From: Anaerolineae bacterium
GTDB lineage: Bacteria; Chloroflexota; Anaerolineae; DRVO01
Assembly: GCA_013178015.1 (NCBI GenBank)
Contig: JABLXR010000013.1
Location: forward strand, 26,543 to 90,542
Reading direction: 5' to 3'
Length of the DNA stretch: 64,000 nt
Shown here in pieces: positions 27,105 through 35,695 of the stretch. The first letter of the stretch is position 1, and every line of letters begins with the position of its first letter. The notes under the pieces are model-generated. The model worked only from the letters and a program-made list of their open reading frames with translations, was not told where the DNA came from and did not search any database. The position numbers and the translations under genes are program-made.

Positions 27105-27437
27105 CTAGTCCGGGGCGTGAACGTAGACCACTTTGACCGGTTCGGGGCCCGTGCGCCGGGTGGCGTGCGGCACGGCCCGCCCGACGTAGAACGCCCGACC
27201 GGGGTAGATCTCATACTCCTGGTCGCCGACGCGGATGACGCCCCGCCCCGACACGCAGTAAACCGCTTCCTGGTCATCGTGCCTCTGCAGCTCCCCGAAC
27301 TCGGTGGAAGTGTACTCCGCCACTCCCAACGAGAGCCCAGCATGGGCCGGGGTGTCACCCGGGCGAATCAGATCGGCGGAGCGGCGGTCGGGATGCTGCA
27401 GCCAGGTGACCTCATTCTCATCCACAACTACTTTCAC
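27105..27437 (-). CDS. Ectoine-synthase/cupin-like small protein
   Basis: A 110-residue cupin. The first motif is LGVAEYTSTEFGELQRHDDQEAVYCVSGRG, where His-x3-Glu lies in RHDDQEAVYCVSG; the second is AFYVGRAVPHATRRTGPEPV. It would fold as one jelly-roll with one metal site and acts as an enzyme or ligand sensor; the substrate is unknown. The start is GTG at 27437 with GGAGG seven bases upstream; the longer open frame adds unconserved residues. It is followed by the V4R gene 26 bp on, likely in the same transcript. Confidence 0.8.
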   Translation of the reverse strand: MKVVVDENEVTWLQHPDRRSADLIRPGDTPAHAGLSLGVAEYTSTEFGELQRHDDQEAVYCVSGRGVIRVGDQEYEIYPGRAFYVGRAVPHATRRTGPEPVKVVYVHAPD

Positions 27438-27488
27438 GTCAACACCTCCGGATAGGTTGGACTGCCACGGCCTCTCAGGCGGTGCCTT

Positions 27489-27806
27489 CACGCCCCCGCG
27501 CCTGGGGGCGCGGACTCCTCGTGGTGACTAGACCCCACCGAGGAGGGCGCACCCCCAGGTGCGCCGCCCCCCACCACCGCACTCGCTCCCCTGCCGATGA
27601 CCAGACCCCACCGTGGACTGCGCACCCCCAGGTGCGCTGCCCCCCGCCACCGCACTCGGTCCCCCGACGGGTGACTAGACCCCACCGAGGACTGCGCACC
27701 CCCAGGTGCGCTGCCCACCACCACACTCGGTCCCCCGCCGGTGACCAGACCCCACCGAGGAGTGCGCACCCCCAGGTGCGCCACGCCCCGCCACCGCACG
27801 TCCTCC
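27489..27806. repeat. Four tandem copies of a ~72-bp GC-rich repeat with internal hairpins
   Basis: Units beginning GACCCCACCG start at 27531, 27604, 27678 and 27748 (periods 73, 74, 70). Each contains GCGCACCCCCAGGTGCGC, a small hairpin, then a CCCCGCCACCGCACTCGGTC-like stretch and GTGACCAGA or GTGACTAGA. Before the first unit a related hairpin CGCCCCCGCGCCTGGGGGCG stands at 27491. Both strands have open frames through the array, which is a consequence of the composition. Confidence 0.9.
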
Positions 27807-27903
27807 CCGCCTGAGGGCGCCGACGCCTCGTGGCCAGTCGCCTCCGTTACCGCCTAGGCCGCCACAGCGCCACCGATCCGCCCTGAGCTGGAAGCAACAA
27901 GGA

Positions 27904-27955
27904 CAGATCAGCGTTGATCTGCGCAGTATCAGCGTCATCAGCGTTCCATCCCCAT
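27904..27955. repeat. Dispersed ATCAGCGT repeat at the end of the methyltransferase gene
   Basis: Reads GATCAGCGTTGATCTGCGCA then GTATCAGCGTCATCAGCGTT. It overlaps the final codons of the minus-strand gene, which ends GAACGCTGA. Relatives are near 16561-16665 and 22780. Confidence 0.75.
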
Positions 27956-28564
27956 CCGTCTCAACACGAACACACCATTCTTGAACCGGGGGATGTGCAG
28001 ACCCCGTCGCGGCTGCCAGCCCGGCAACTCGTTCCCCAGAACCTCCAGCCAGGCGGCAGCGCTCAGCTTGGTGCGATGGGTAGGATCCCGATGAATGACG
28101 TCGCGGTCCTCGAGGACGGTGATCTCGTGGAATATCCCCTTCCGGGCCACGCGAGCGCACTCCCGCAGCGCCCCTGCCACCTCTCCCGGTTCCAGGTGCT
28201 CCAGCACGTTCACGCTCACCACCACGTCGAACGACCGGTCGGCGAACGGCAGGCTCACCAGGCTCCCCTGCACGAAGCAGCGTCGCACCGAATCCGGCGC
28301 CTGAGTGATGGCATACCGGCTCAACTCCAAGCCCAAGGCGGCCCGTCCCCAGGATCGCAGCCGCTCCACCAGGAGGCCCATTCCCCCGCCCGCGTCCAGG
28401 ACCGAGGCCGGCCGGAAGCACAGCTCGACGTAGGCTGCCCGCCAGAAGTTGGCCACCCGAAACTCTAGTCGCTCGCGGTAGTTGTTGCGGTTGTCCCGGT
28501 AGTAGGACTCGTCGTACAGGACACGAGACGCCGACAGGGAGCCCGCTGGTGGAGCCGGCGACAT
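27938..28564 (-). CDS. Class I SAM-dependent methyltransferase
   Basis: A 208-residue protein of the Methyltransf_11 type. Motif I is SVLDAGGGMGLLVERLRSWG near residue 55, followed by GLELSRYAI, then FVQGSLVSLPFADRSFDVVV and VNVLEHLEPGE, the standard SAM-binding order. The N-terminal LYDESYYRDNRNNYRERLEF is typical for methyltransferases of surface sugars or small molecules. ATG at 28564 overlaps the stop of the upstream DUF3090 gene as TGATG, so translation is coupled. The acceptor is unknown. The terminal codons derive from a dispersed repeat. Confidence 0.88.
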   Translation of the reverse strand: MSPAPPAGSLSASRVLYDESYYRDNRNNYRERLEFRVANFWRAAYVELCFRPASVLDAGGGMGLLVERLRSWGRAALGLELSRYAITQAPDSVRRCFVQGSLVSLPFADRSFDVVVSVNVLEHLEPGEVAGALRECARVARKGIFHEITVLEDRDVIHRDPTHRTKLSAAAWLEVLGNELPGWQPRRGLHIPRFKNGVFVLRRMGMER

Positions 28565-29076
28565 CAAGCTCCCTCCGCGCCTTCGGCCGGGCAGACGTGG
28601 GGTCCCTCCCCCATGGGCTGACCGCAGACGGGACACCGGGACTGGGCCTGGGCGCAGGCGCTGCCGATCTGCTCGGCCAGGGCCAGCATCTGCTCCGGGG
28701 TGCTCCAGATCTCCACCTCGTAGGGCATGCCCTCGATCTGCCCTTCGGCCTGAACAAACATGAGGCGCCGGTGCGGGTGCCGGCCGGCCTTCAGGTGCCT
28801 GACAGGGGCCTCCAGGTCGGTGGGAAAGCGCAGGATGTGATCGTCAGGGGGAAGGGGCCGGGCGTGGCTGAGGGGGAAGCGATCGCCGCCGAAGCTCTCC
28901 GCGACGGCCAGGAGGTCGCGGCGCAGCAACTCCGCCTGGGGCTGCTCCAGCTTGAGCTCCACCGAGGCGGCCTCCGAGCGCGCTCGCAGGAAGAGGCTCC
29001 ACTCGCCGGGATGGTAGGCGACGGAGAAAGCAAGGGCCAGGGCCGGCTGCAGCCGGTATACGTACCGCGGCATCAC
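28564..29076 (-). CDS. DUF3090 family protein
   Basis: A 170-residue protein with the two ends of the DUF3090 family: a beta-rich N-terminal part with FSVAYHPGEWSLFLRARSE and VELKLEQPQAELLRRDLLAV, and a C-terminal zinc-ribbon-like CPVCGQPMGEGPHVCPAE. Typical partners in other genomes are histidine phosphatase and SCO1664-type kinase-like proteins; here it is instead coupled to a methyltransferase. The function of the family is not known. The start is at 29076, with GGAGG of CAGGGAGGTGTG just upstream. A leading MMP leaves two possible Met starts. Confidence 0.78.
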   Translation of the reverse strand: MMPRYVYRLQPALALAFSVAYHPGEWSLFLRARSEAASVELKLEQPQAELLRRDLLAVAESFGGDRFPLSHARPLPPDDHILRFPTDLEAPVRHLKAGRHPHRRLMFVQAEGQIEGMPYEVEIWSTPEQMLALAEQIGSACAQAQSRCPVCGQPMGEGPHVCPAEGAEGA

Positions 29077-29535
29077 ACCTCCCTGGGGGCCTTTGTGGGC
29101 TCAATGCTAGCATCATGTGTCGGAGAGGACAACGCCGCCGGCAGCCTGAGGGGTGTGCCGGGCGGACGCACGGGAGGAGGGGACGCGGGGGGCGAGATAG
29201 GCGTGCGCCCGGGCGGACGCACGGGAAGGGGACGCGTGGGGAAAGATAGGCGTGCGTCCAGGCCGAAGCACGGGCTGAAGCCGCGTGCTAGAGCGGCGAA
29301 GCCTGCCCTCCGGCAGGCTCACGGTTGGGTCAGGGCTCGGGCCCTGGCCGCGGCGCTGGGTGGAATGGGCCGCGAAGGGGCAGGGTCGGCCCCGGGTGGG
29401 AGGTGTTCCCAGCCCGCGGAGGCGGGCTTCGCTCGGTCTAGCCCGGCCATTCATGGCGGGGCGGGCTGGGGAGCTCAGGCGCCAGGATGACCTCCGTTCG
29501 GGCCCTGATGTCTTGGAGTGAGCTTGAGGGCGACC
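29077..29535. repeat. GC-rich intergenic region with a 51-bp tandem duplication
   Basis: Units beginning GGGCGGACGCACGGGA start at 29160 and 29211 (period 51), each ending in a GATAGGCGTGCG stretch; the arms GCGTGCGCCC and GGGCGGACGC can pair. The rest is GC-rich sequence in which I see no gene. Confidence 0.7.
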
Positions 29536-31014
29536 CTACTGCACGTGGTTCTCCGCCACCCGGCGGAAGTGGAAGCCGTAGATGGCCATGGTGATGGCCA
29601 GGGGGAAGAGCCTGGGCTTGCGGAACAGGGTCCAGAAGAACAACCTCCAGTACTGGGCCCGCTCCTGCCCCTTGATCCCCAGGCGGCAGATGGAGCGCAG
29701 GAAGGCAGCCACGTACCCGGCGTCTATCCGGATGTTCAACCGCGGTGGGTCGTAGTCCTCCAGGAACGTCTTCACCCGCTCGTAGTAGTGGTGAGGGGAG
29801 TAGATGTGATTCAGGATGTCGCGATAGCCCTTCCGTAGGACCTCCAGGTCCATGCGGGGGATGATGTTGGTGGAGCCGTCCACATTGTCGCCCGAAAGCC
29901 GGCTGATCAGCCGCCCCTCCCGCTTCATCCTCTCGTAGAGCTTGGTGCCGGGAGGAGCCTGCAGGAGCCCCACCATGGCGGTGACAATGCCGCTCCGCTG
30001 GATGAACTCGATCTGCTGCTGGAAGATGCTAGGCGTGTCGCTGTCGAAGCCCACGATGAACCCACCCTGCACCTGAAGCCCCGTCCGGTGCATGCGCTTC
30101 ACCGCCGCCACCAGGTCCCGGCCCTTGTTCTGGAACTTGTTGCACTCGGCCAGGCTGTCCTCGTTGGGAGTCTCGATACCCACGAAGACAGTGTTGAACC
30201 CCGCCGCCACCATCAGCTGCATCAGCTCCGGGTCATCCGAGAGGTCAATGGACGCCTCGGTGTTGAAGGGCATGCCGGTCTTGCCCCGGCGCCACTCGAT
30301 CAGCGCCGGCAGCACCTCGTTCTTGAGGACGCGGCGGTTGCCGATGAAGTTGTCGTCCACGAAGAAGACGCCCTTGCGCCACCCCAGAGCGTACAAGGCA
30401 TCCAGTTCGGCGATGATCTGAGCGGCTGTCTTGGTCCGCGGCCGGTGGCCCAGGAGGACGGTGACGTTGCAGAAGTCGCAGTTGAAGGGACAGCCGCGGG
30501 AGAACTGGATGCTGACCGTCTCGTAGGAGCGGAGATCGGCCAGGTGCCATAGGGGCACGGGCACCTGGGTCATGTCGGCGTGCTGGTCGGTGGTGTAGAT
30601 TCGCTTGGGCTCGCCCCTTTCCAGGTCGGCCAGGAACTGGGGAAGGGTGATCTCGCCCTCGTTGAGGACGAGGTGGTCTACGTCGCTGAACTCCTGCGGC
30701 TCGATGGTGAATAGGGGCCCACCCGCCACTACCTTTACCCCGGCCTGCCGGCACCGATCGATCACCTGCCGCGCCGAATCGCGTTGCACCACCATGGCGC
30801 TCACGAAGACCATGTCGGCCCATTCCAGGTCCTCGGCCGTGAGATCGCGGACGTTCATGTCCACCAGCCGCTTGCCCCAGGCCTCGGGCAACAGAGCCGC
30901 CACCGTCAGCAGACCCAACGGCGGAGCCCCGGCCTTCTTGCGGATGAACTCCAGCGCGTGCTTGAAGCTCCAGAAAGTGTCGGGGAATAATGGGTAGACC
31001 AGCAGTACGTTCAC
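29536..31014 (-). CDS. B12-binding-domain radical SAM protein (DUF4070 type)
   Basis: A 492-residue class B radical SAM enzyme. The N-terminal cobalamin-binding-like domain (NVLLVYPLFPDTFWSFKHAL) comes first, then the radical SAM barrel with the 4Fe-4S cysteines in SRGCPFNCDFCNV (about residues 175, 179 and 182), then the C-terminal DUF4070 part (YSPHHYYERVKTFLEDYDPP). Close relatives include the hopanoid C-2 methylase HpnP, but many members have other unknown substrates, so I do not assign HpnP. GTG at 31014 follows GGGAG at six bases and gives the family's VNVLLVYP opening. No hopanoid genes are nearby. It depends on SAM and probably methylcobalamin, which fits the cobO gene. Confidence 0.9.
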   Translation of the reverse strand: MNVLLVYPLFPDTFWSFKHALEFIRKKAGAPPLGLLTVAALLPEAWGKRLVDMNVRDLTAEDLEWADMVFVSAMVVQRDSARQVIDRCRQAGVKVVAGGPLFTIEPQEFSDVDHLVLNEGEITLPQFLADLERGEPKRIYTTDQHADMTQVPVPLWHLADLRSYETVSIQFSRGCPFNCDFCNVTVLLGHRPRTKTAAQIIAELDALYALGWRKGVFFVDDNFIGNRRVLKNEVLPALIEWRRGKTGMPFNTEASIDLSDDPELMQLMVAAGFNTVFVGIETPNEDSLAECNKFQNKGRDLVAAVKRMHRTGLQVQGGFIVGFDSDTPSIFQQQIEFIQRSGIVTAMVGLLQAPPGTKLYERMKREGRLISRLSGDNVDGSTNIIPRMDLEVLRKGYRDILNHIYSPHHYYERVKTFLEDYDPPRLNIRIDAGYVAAFLRSICRLGIKGQERAQYWRLFFWTLFRKPRLFPLAITMAIYGFHFRRVAENHVQ

Positions 31015-31740
31015 GGCATACTCCCAGAATCGTGCCTTAGCACATCTATAACCCCGCTGGGCGCTCCAGGTAACGCCCATCCCCTCGACAGTGTGTGTCC
31101 CCACAGAGGAACCGACGACCAGATGGGTGCCCCATCCTCAGCGAGTCCGTTCGCCGCAGCAGGGAGCCACGAAGGGACCCCGCCCTCCCACCACCCTGAG
31201 CCCTCCGCCGTTACCGCCTCGGCAGGCTCCCCGCGCCAGCAAAGTGTCTCCACCCTCCTCTGTGACCCCTTAGGCAGGCTCAGGGCAGGCTCCCCGCGCC
31301 AGCGAAGGCCGCCTACCCCCATCCTGTCACCCTGAGCGCCAGCAAAGTGTCTCCACCCTCCTCTGTGAGCCCTTCGGCAGGCTCAGGGCAGGCTCCCCGC
31401 GCCAGCGAAGGCCGCCTACCCCCATCCTGTCACCCTGAGCGCCAGCGAAGGGTCTGTACCCGCGACTTGGGGATGCCTCACTTCGTTCGGCATGACAGGG
31501 TGAGAAGGGTCGGCATGACAGAGTGAGAAGAGCTCGCCTGACAGGGCGATGAAGCCCGGCGTGACGGGGCCGTATGACTCGGCCTGACAGGGCAGGGAAG
31601 GCGGCACGAGCCCTTCCTGTTGACTCACCGCCGTCCTGCCGTACACTCTTGTTTACAGCCTCAGACGGCTTCGGTCAAGACAGGCCAATGGCGCCGGCCG
31701 TAGGAGGCGGGCTTATCGTCTGAAAAGGAGGCAAGTCGTC
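31015..31740. other. Repeat-rich intergenic region
   Basis: About 725 bases without a gene. It holds the 103-bp tandem repeat at 31236-31441 and then degenerate copies of GGCATGACAGGGTGAGAAG-like sequence to about 31600. The aldo/keto reductase ribosome site AAAAGGAGG is at its end. Confidence 0.6.
31236..31441. repeat. 103-bp tandem duplication
   Basis: Copies at 31236-31338 and 31339-31441 differ at two positions (GACCCCTTAGG against GAGCCCTTCGG); a third copy is broken off after a few bases (CCAGCGAAGGG). Each ends in CACCCTGAGCGCCAGC, part of the CCCTGAGCG-AGCGAAGGGT type of intergenic repeat that is widespread in uncultured bacteria. Confidence 0.88.
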
Positions 31741-32538
31741 ATGCAGTATCGCCAGTTGCACGATGGCCGTCCGGTCCCGGTGATGGGGTTAGGCACCGCG
31801 ACCTACGGCACCGACCCCGCTCGCGAGGCACAGGCCATTCGGGCGGCCCTGGACCTGGGGTACACCCACATAGATACGGCCGAGCGCTATGGCGGGGGCA
31901 GGGCCGAACAGGTGATTGGGGAGGCCATCAAGGGCCACGACCGCTCCCGCCTCTTCCTCACCAGCAAAGTCGCCCCCGACAACCTGCACTACCAGAGCGT
32001 GCTCCATGCTCTAGAGGGAACCCTGAACCGCCTGCAGACCGATTACCTCGACCTGTACCTCATTCACTGGCCCAACCCTAGCATCCCGCTGGAGGAGACG
32101 TTCCGCGCCCTCAATGAGTTGGTCTCCCAGGGCAAGGTCCGCTACATCGGGGTGAGCAACTTCAGTCAAAGCCAGATGGAAGAGGCCTTCCGTCTGACCG
32201 ACTCCATCCTGGCCACCAACCAGGTGCACTACAGCCTGACCCATCGGGAGCCAGAGCAGAATGGGGTGCTGCAGTTCTGCCAGTCCCACGACGTGCTGCT
32301 CACCGCCTACACTCCCATCGAGCGCGGCCGGGTGACTGAGAGCCATACGCTGGCGAACATGGCTCGGGCGAAGGGATGCACCGCGGTGCAGCTAGCCCTC
32401 GCCTGGCTGATCTCCAAGGATCACGTCATCACCATACCCCAGTCCAAAGACAGGAAGCACCTGGAGGAGAACCTGGGGGCGCTCGAGGTGGAACTGACGG
32501 CAGAGGAGATGGACCAGCTCGACCGGCTGGCGTCCTGA
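31741..32538 (+). CDS. Aldo/keto reductase
   Basis: A 265-residue NADPH-dependent oxidoreductase with a TIM barrel. The catalytic tetrad is present: Asp and Tyr in HIDTAERYGGG (about residues 44 and 49), Lys in LTSKVAPDN, His in LYLIHWPNP. The NADP-phosphate site IPQSKDRKHLEENLGAL is at the C-terminus, and the YIGVSNFS strand is standard. Substrates of this clade (2,5-diketogluconate reductase-like) are small aldehydes and keto-sugars. ATG at 31741 follows AAAAGGAGG at ten bases. It stands alone after a repeat region. Confidence 0.93.
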   Translation: MQYRQLHDGRPVPVMGLGTATYGTDPAREAQAIRAALDLGYTHIDTAERYGGGRAEQVIGEAIKGHDRSRLFLTSKVAPDNLHYQSVLHALEGTLNRLQTDYLDLYLIHWPNPSIPLEETFRALNELVSQGKVRYIGVSNFSQSQMEEAFRLTDSILATNQVHYSLTHREPEQNGVLQFCQSHDVLLTAYTPIERGRVTESHTLANMARAKGCTAVQLALAWLISKDHVITIPQSKDRKHLEENLGALEVELTAEEMDQLDRLAS

Positions 32539-32844
32539 AGACGTCTCCCCGATCCCGCGCTCAGGCGGGTGCGCCCTGCCGTTCGCGAAGCCTAATGCCG
32601 TGATCCCAAGGCGGGGCTCGTGGGCGGCCACGGCCAGGCTCGGGGCAACGACCAGGAGAGGCCGAGGACGGAGGCGGGGCGCCCTGCCTCGCCCCAGCTG
32701 CCAAAGCGCAGGCGCATCGATGCGGGGCCGTAGCCGGCCATTCACCTCTGAGGCTGAGCGGCGCCCGCTTGCCAGCAGGCTGGTTGCGCCTCTTCCTTCC
32801 GCCTCCGCTGGCGTCCGTCTCCCGCCGCGCCACGTTCGGGGGAA
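32539..32844. other. Intergenic region between convergent genes
   Basis: 306 bases between the aldo/keto reductase (+) and the hybrid kinase (-). I see no gene, strong hairpin or repeat here. Confidence 0.4.
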
Positions 32845-35415
32845 CTAGTGCCCGCCGTCCAGGATGCGCCGTACCGTTCGACTGAGGTCGCCGATGTCAA
32901 AGGGTTTCTGCATCACGTGGCCGTCGAGAGATTGGGAGCCGCCTTCGCCCTGGCAGTAGCCGGTCATGTAGAGCACGGGCACGTCTGCGGGCCGGCCGTG
33001 CCCGCTCCTCGTGGCTCGCAGAGCCTGGACCAGCTCCGGCCCGTTCATCCCCGGCATGACCACGTCGGTGAGCACCAGATCGGGCCGGTGGGCGCTGTGG
33101 CGCCAGTGCGCCATCGCCTCCTCGGCTCCGGCTGCTTCCAGGACAGTGTAGCCCAGCCTGCGCAGGGCCGAGGAAGCCAAGGCGCGCACGGCCTTCTCAT
33201 CCTCCACTACCAAGATGGTCTCGGTGCCGCGAGGCACGGGCGGCCGCTCAGATCTGGTAGAAGCGACTGACGCCGGCTCCTCAGCTCGAGCCAGGTAGAT
33301 GCGGAAGCTGGTCCCTTGGCCGGGCTGGCTCTCCACGTATATGTTCCCACCTAGCTGCTTGATTATCCCGTAGACGCTAGCCAGGCCCATGCCCGTCCCC
33401 CTGTCCGGCCCCTTGGTGCTGAAGAAGGGCTCGAACAGATGGGCCATCACCTCAGGCGGCATGCCCACGCCGGTGTCCTCCACCGACAGCCGCACGTGGG
33501 GCCCCGGTTTGGAGCCGAGGTGCTCCTGCACGAAGCCGGCATCCAGCTCGACGTTCGCCGTCTCCAGGGTGAGCGTACCTCCCTCGGGCATGGCGTCCCT
33601 CGCATTGAGAGCCAGGTTGAGGACAACCTGCTCGATCTGGGCCCGGTCGGCGCGCACGTGCCACAGGTCATCGGCCAGCCTCACCTCGAGGGCGATCTGC
33701 TCGCCCAGGGTCCGTGCCAGCATGGAGGCCATCCCGGCGATCACCTCGTTCAGGCTCATCACCTTCACTTCCAGCACCTGCCGCCGACTGAACGCCAGCA
33801 ATTGCCGAGTGAGCAGGGCAGCCCGCTCGCCCGCCTGCCGTATCCCCTCTACGTCCTGCAGCAGTGCCGGCTTGCCTGCCAGTTCCTCCCGCAGGAAGTC
33901 GCTATGGCCGCTGATGACGGTGAGCAGGTTGTTGAAGTCGTGGGCAATGCCCCCAGCCAGCTGTCCCACCGCTTCCATCTTCTGAGCCTGGCGGTACTGG
34001 GCTTCCAGCCGGCGGCGCTCGGTCAGGTCCTCGATCAGGTGCACCGCAGCGCCGGGGCCGTCCTCGTCGGGCAGGAAGGCCCAGTGTGCGTGCACGGGCA
34101 CCGCTCTGCCGTCCTTGCGCAGCATGCGGTACTCCTCACCGCCCGGTCGCGCCGCATCGAGCGTGTCCATCAGCCGCCGGCGCAGTCTGGGCCAGTCGTC
34201 CGGATGAACCAGTTCCTCCAGGCGCCGCGAGACGATCTCCTCCGGTCGGTAGCCCAGGATGGGCTCGGTGCGCCGGTTGACGCTGGCGATGGTGCCGTCG
34301 CCGCGTACCGACAGGATCAGGCTGGGAGCGGTATCGAAGATGCTGCGATAGCGTGCTTCACTTCTGGCCAGAGCCTCTTGAGCCCTACGGGCTGCGGTGA
34401 CGTCCCGCAGAGTCACCACCAGGCCACGAGGCTCCCGCCGGTGGTCGTCGAGGAGCTCGGACAGGCGCAGGTCGTAACACGCCCGCCGCCCCTGGTGATC
34501 GAGCCACACCTCGGTGCTCCCTTCCTTCCCCTCTTTGAGGCGGTCCAGTAAGTTGGCGTAGGCGGCCGCAACGTCCCCGATAGGACGGCCGAGGAGGGTG
34601 GCGGCGGGCGCCCCCAGCAGTCGCTCCGCACTGGGGTTCGCCCAGATCAGGCGCCGCCGGCGGTCCAGGACCAGCATTCCGTCTGCCATGCTCTCGATGA
34701 CCGCGGCGCTGGCGATGGGCACTATGTCCAGCAGGTGAAACCGCCCCATTCCCCAGAGCATGGCCAGGCCGGTCACGACGAACATGAACCCCGTCAGGTC
34801 CAGCCGGCCGAGGGGACGCAGCCCAGCCAGGTAGGCGATACTGGCCAGGAAGGGAGCCAGCAGAGCCACCAGAAGAACCAGGGCCTGCCCGCGGTAGGGC
34901 CTGGGGCTGCGCCCGAGCAGACGCACCAAGATCACGGTGGCGAGCAAGAGGAGCGCGTACGAGTAAGCAGTGTGGAACCAGAACCAGCCACCACGGCTGA
35001 TCTCGAGCATCCGGAGGCCGTGCACCTCTACCATGCGGTAGCGATCCCATATGAGCCCGTGGTAATCGTTGGTGGCCAGCATCGCCAGCGTCAGAGCCGG
35101 CACTACCAGGAGGCCGGCGATCTCCCTGCGGGAGATGGTGCCGCCCGTGTACTGCACGGAGAAGGCGAGCCAACTCACCGGCAACACCACTATGCCCAGG
35201 TACTGCAAGCGGGCGAACAGCTCCGCCTGAGCGGCGTCAGCGCTGGCCAACTCCAGGGCGTACCCGAGAGACCACCACCCCGCGAGCACCATGGAGAGGG
35301 CATACGAGTTCGCCCCGGGGTAGGAGGCCCTGCGCCAGCCGTAGGCCCCCAGGGCGAAGCACATGGCCGCCGCGACGGCCAGAGGCACTGCGAAGGCGGT
35401 GAACTGCACGTGCAT
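32845..35415 (-). CDS. Membrane hybrid histidine kinase (7TM, PAS-PAS, HisKA, HATPase, receiver)
   Basis: An 856-residue sensor. Residues 1-230 contain seven hydrophobic segments of the 7TM sensor type (YALSMVLAGWWSLGYALE, FARLQYLGIVVLPVSWLAFS). PAS domains follow at about 240-345 and 365-480 (YRSIFDTAPSLILSVRGDG, GYRPEEIVSRRLEELVHPDD). HisKA has KMEAVGQLAGGIAHDFNNLL with the phospho-acceptor His, and the ATPase has NLALNARDAMPEGG, DTGVGMPP and RGTGMGLASVYG. A terminal receiver (ILVVEDEKAVRAL, with DVVMPGMNGPE holding the phospho-Asp) completes it. There is no separate output regulator nearby, but it is divergent from the MerR-binding-protein cluster. The ATG at 35415 opens just before the first helix; its ribosome site is weak. 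Confidence 0.93.
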   Translation of the reverse strand: MHVQFTAFAVPLAVAAAMCFALGAYGWRRASYPGANSYALSMVLAGWWSLGYALELASADAAQAELFARLQYLGIVVLPVSWLAFSVQYTGGTISRREIAGLLVVPALTLAMLATNDYHGLIWDRYRMVEVHGLRMLEISRGGWFWFHTAYSYALLLLATVILVRLLGRSPRPYRGQALVLLVALLAPFLASIAYLAGLRPLGRLDLTGFMFVVTGLAMLWGMGRFHLLDIVPIASAAVIESMADGMLVLDRRRRLIWANPSAERLLGAPAATLLGRPIGDVAAAYANLLDRLKEGKEGSTEVWLDHQGRRACYDLRLSELLDDHRREPRGLVVTLRDVTAARRAQEALARSEARYRSIFDTAPSLILSVRGDGTIASVNRRTEPILGYRPEEIVSRRLEELVHPDDWPRLRRRLMDTLDAARPGGEEYRMLRKDGRAVPVHAHWAFLPDEDGPGAAVHLIEDLTERRRLEAQYRQAQKMEAVGQLAGGIAHDFNNLLTVISGHSDFLREELAGKPALLQDVEGIRQAGERAALLTRQLLAFSRRQVLEVKVMSLNEVIAGMASMLARTLGEQIALEVRLADDLWHVRADRAQIEQVVLNLALNARDAMPEGGTLTLETANVELDAGFVQEHLGSKPGPHVRLSVEDTGVGMPPEVMAHLFEPFFSTKGPDRGTGMGLASVYGIIKQLGGNIYVESQPGQGTSFRIYLARAEEPASVASTRSERPPVPRGTETILVVEDEKAVRALASSALRRLGYTVLEAAGAEEAMAHWRHSAHRPDLVLTDVVMPGMNGPELVQALRATRSGHGRPADVPVLYMTGYCQGEGGSQSLDGHVMQKPFDIGDLSRTVRRILDGGH

Positions 35416-35599
35416 TCTGCGTCGAGCCCGCCAAGTCCAGAAGGTGGCCCGCTGAGGCAGCCACATGCGCCAGTGGCGGTGACTCTGAGTCGCACCGCCA
35501 TCCCAGCGGAGAGGCTGCCCCCCGTGCTGACCAGATATCGGCCAGCTGGCTTTCGGGCTTTAGCCCCCGCTTTCCCCAAGGCAACGGCACTATTCCCCC

Positions 35600-35661
35600 T
35601 TGACCCGCATGCACATCTGGCTTACTCTTTGCAGGCAGGAGCGAGCGAACCCTGCCTGCAA
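35600..35661 (+). promoter_or_regulatory. Promoter and perfect 11-bp palindrome before the first MerR-SBP fusion gene
   Basis: TTGACC at 35600, 17 bases, TACTCT at 35623-35628, and directly after it the inverted repeat TTGCAGGCAGG (35629-35639), 11 bases, CCTGCCTGCAA (35651-35661). The palindrome covers the expected transcription start and is placed as an operator. Binding by the MerR-like domain encoded downstream is inference. Confidence 0.6.
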
Positions 35662-35695
35662 TACTACCCGCTTTTATTACAGCCAAGGGAGCGTC

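Noticed and set aside
27531..27806. CRISPR array
   Set aside because: The units are contiguous tandem copies without unique spacers, and no cas genes are in the window.
27475..27814. Protein-coding genes across the tandem repeat
   Set aside because: Open frames on both strands result from the absence of stops in the repeat unit; no initiation signal.
29536..31014. Assignment as hopanoid C-2 methylase HpnP
   Set aside because: Same superfamily and similar layout, but no hopanoid genes are near and many relatives have other substrates.
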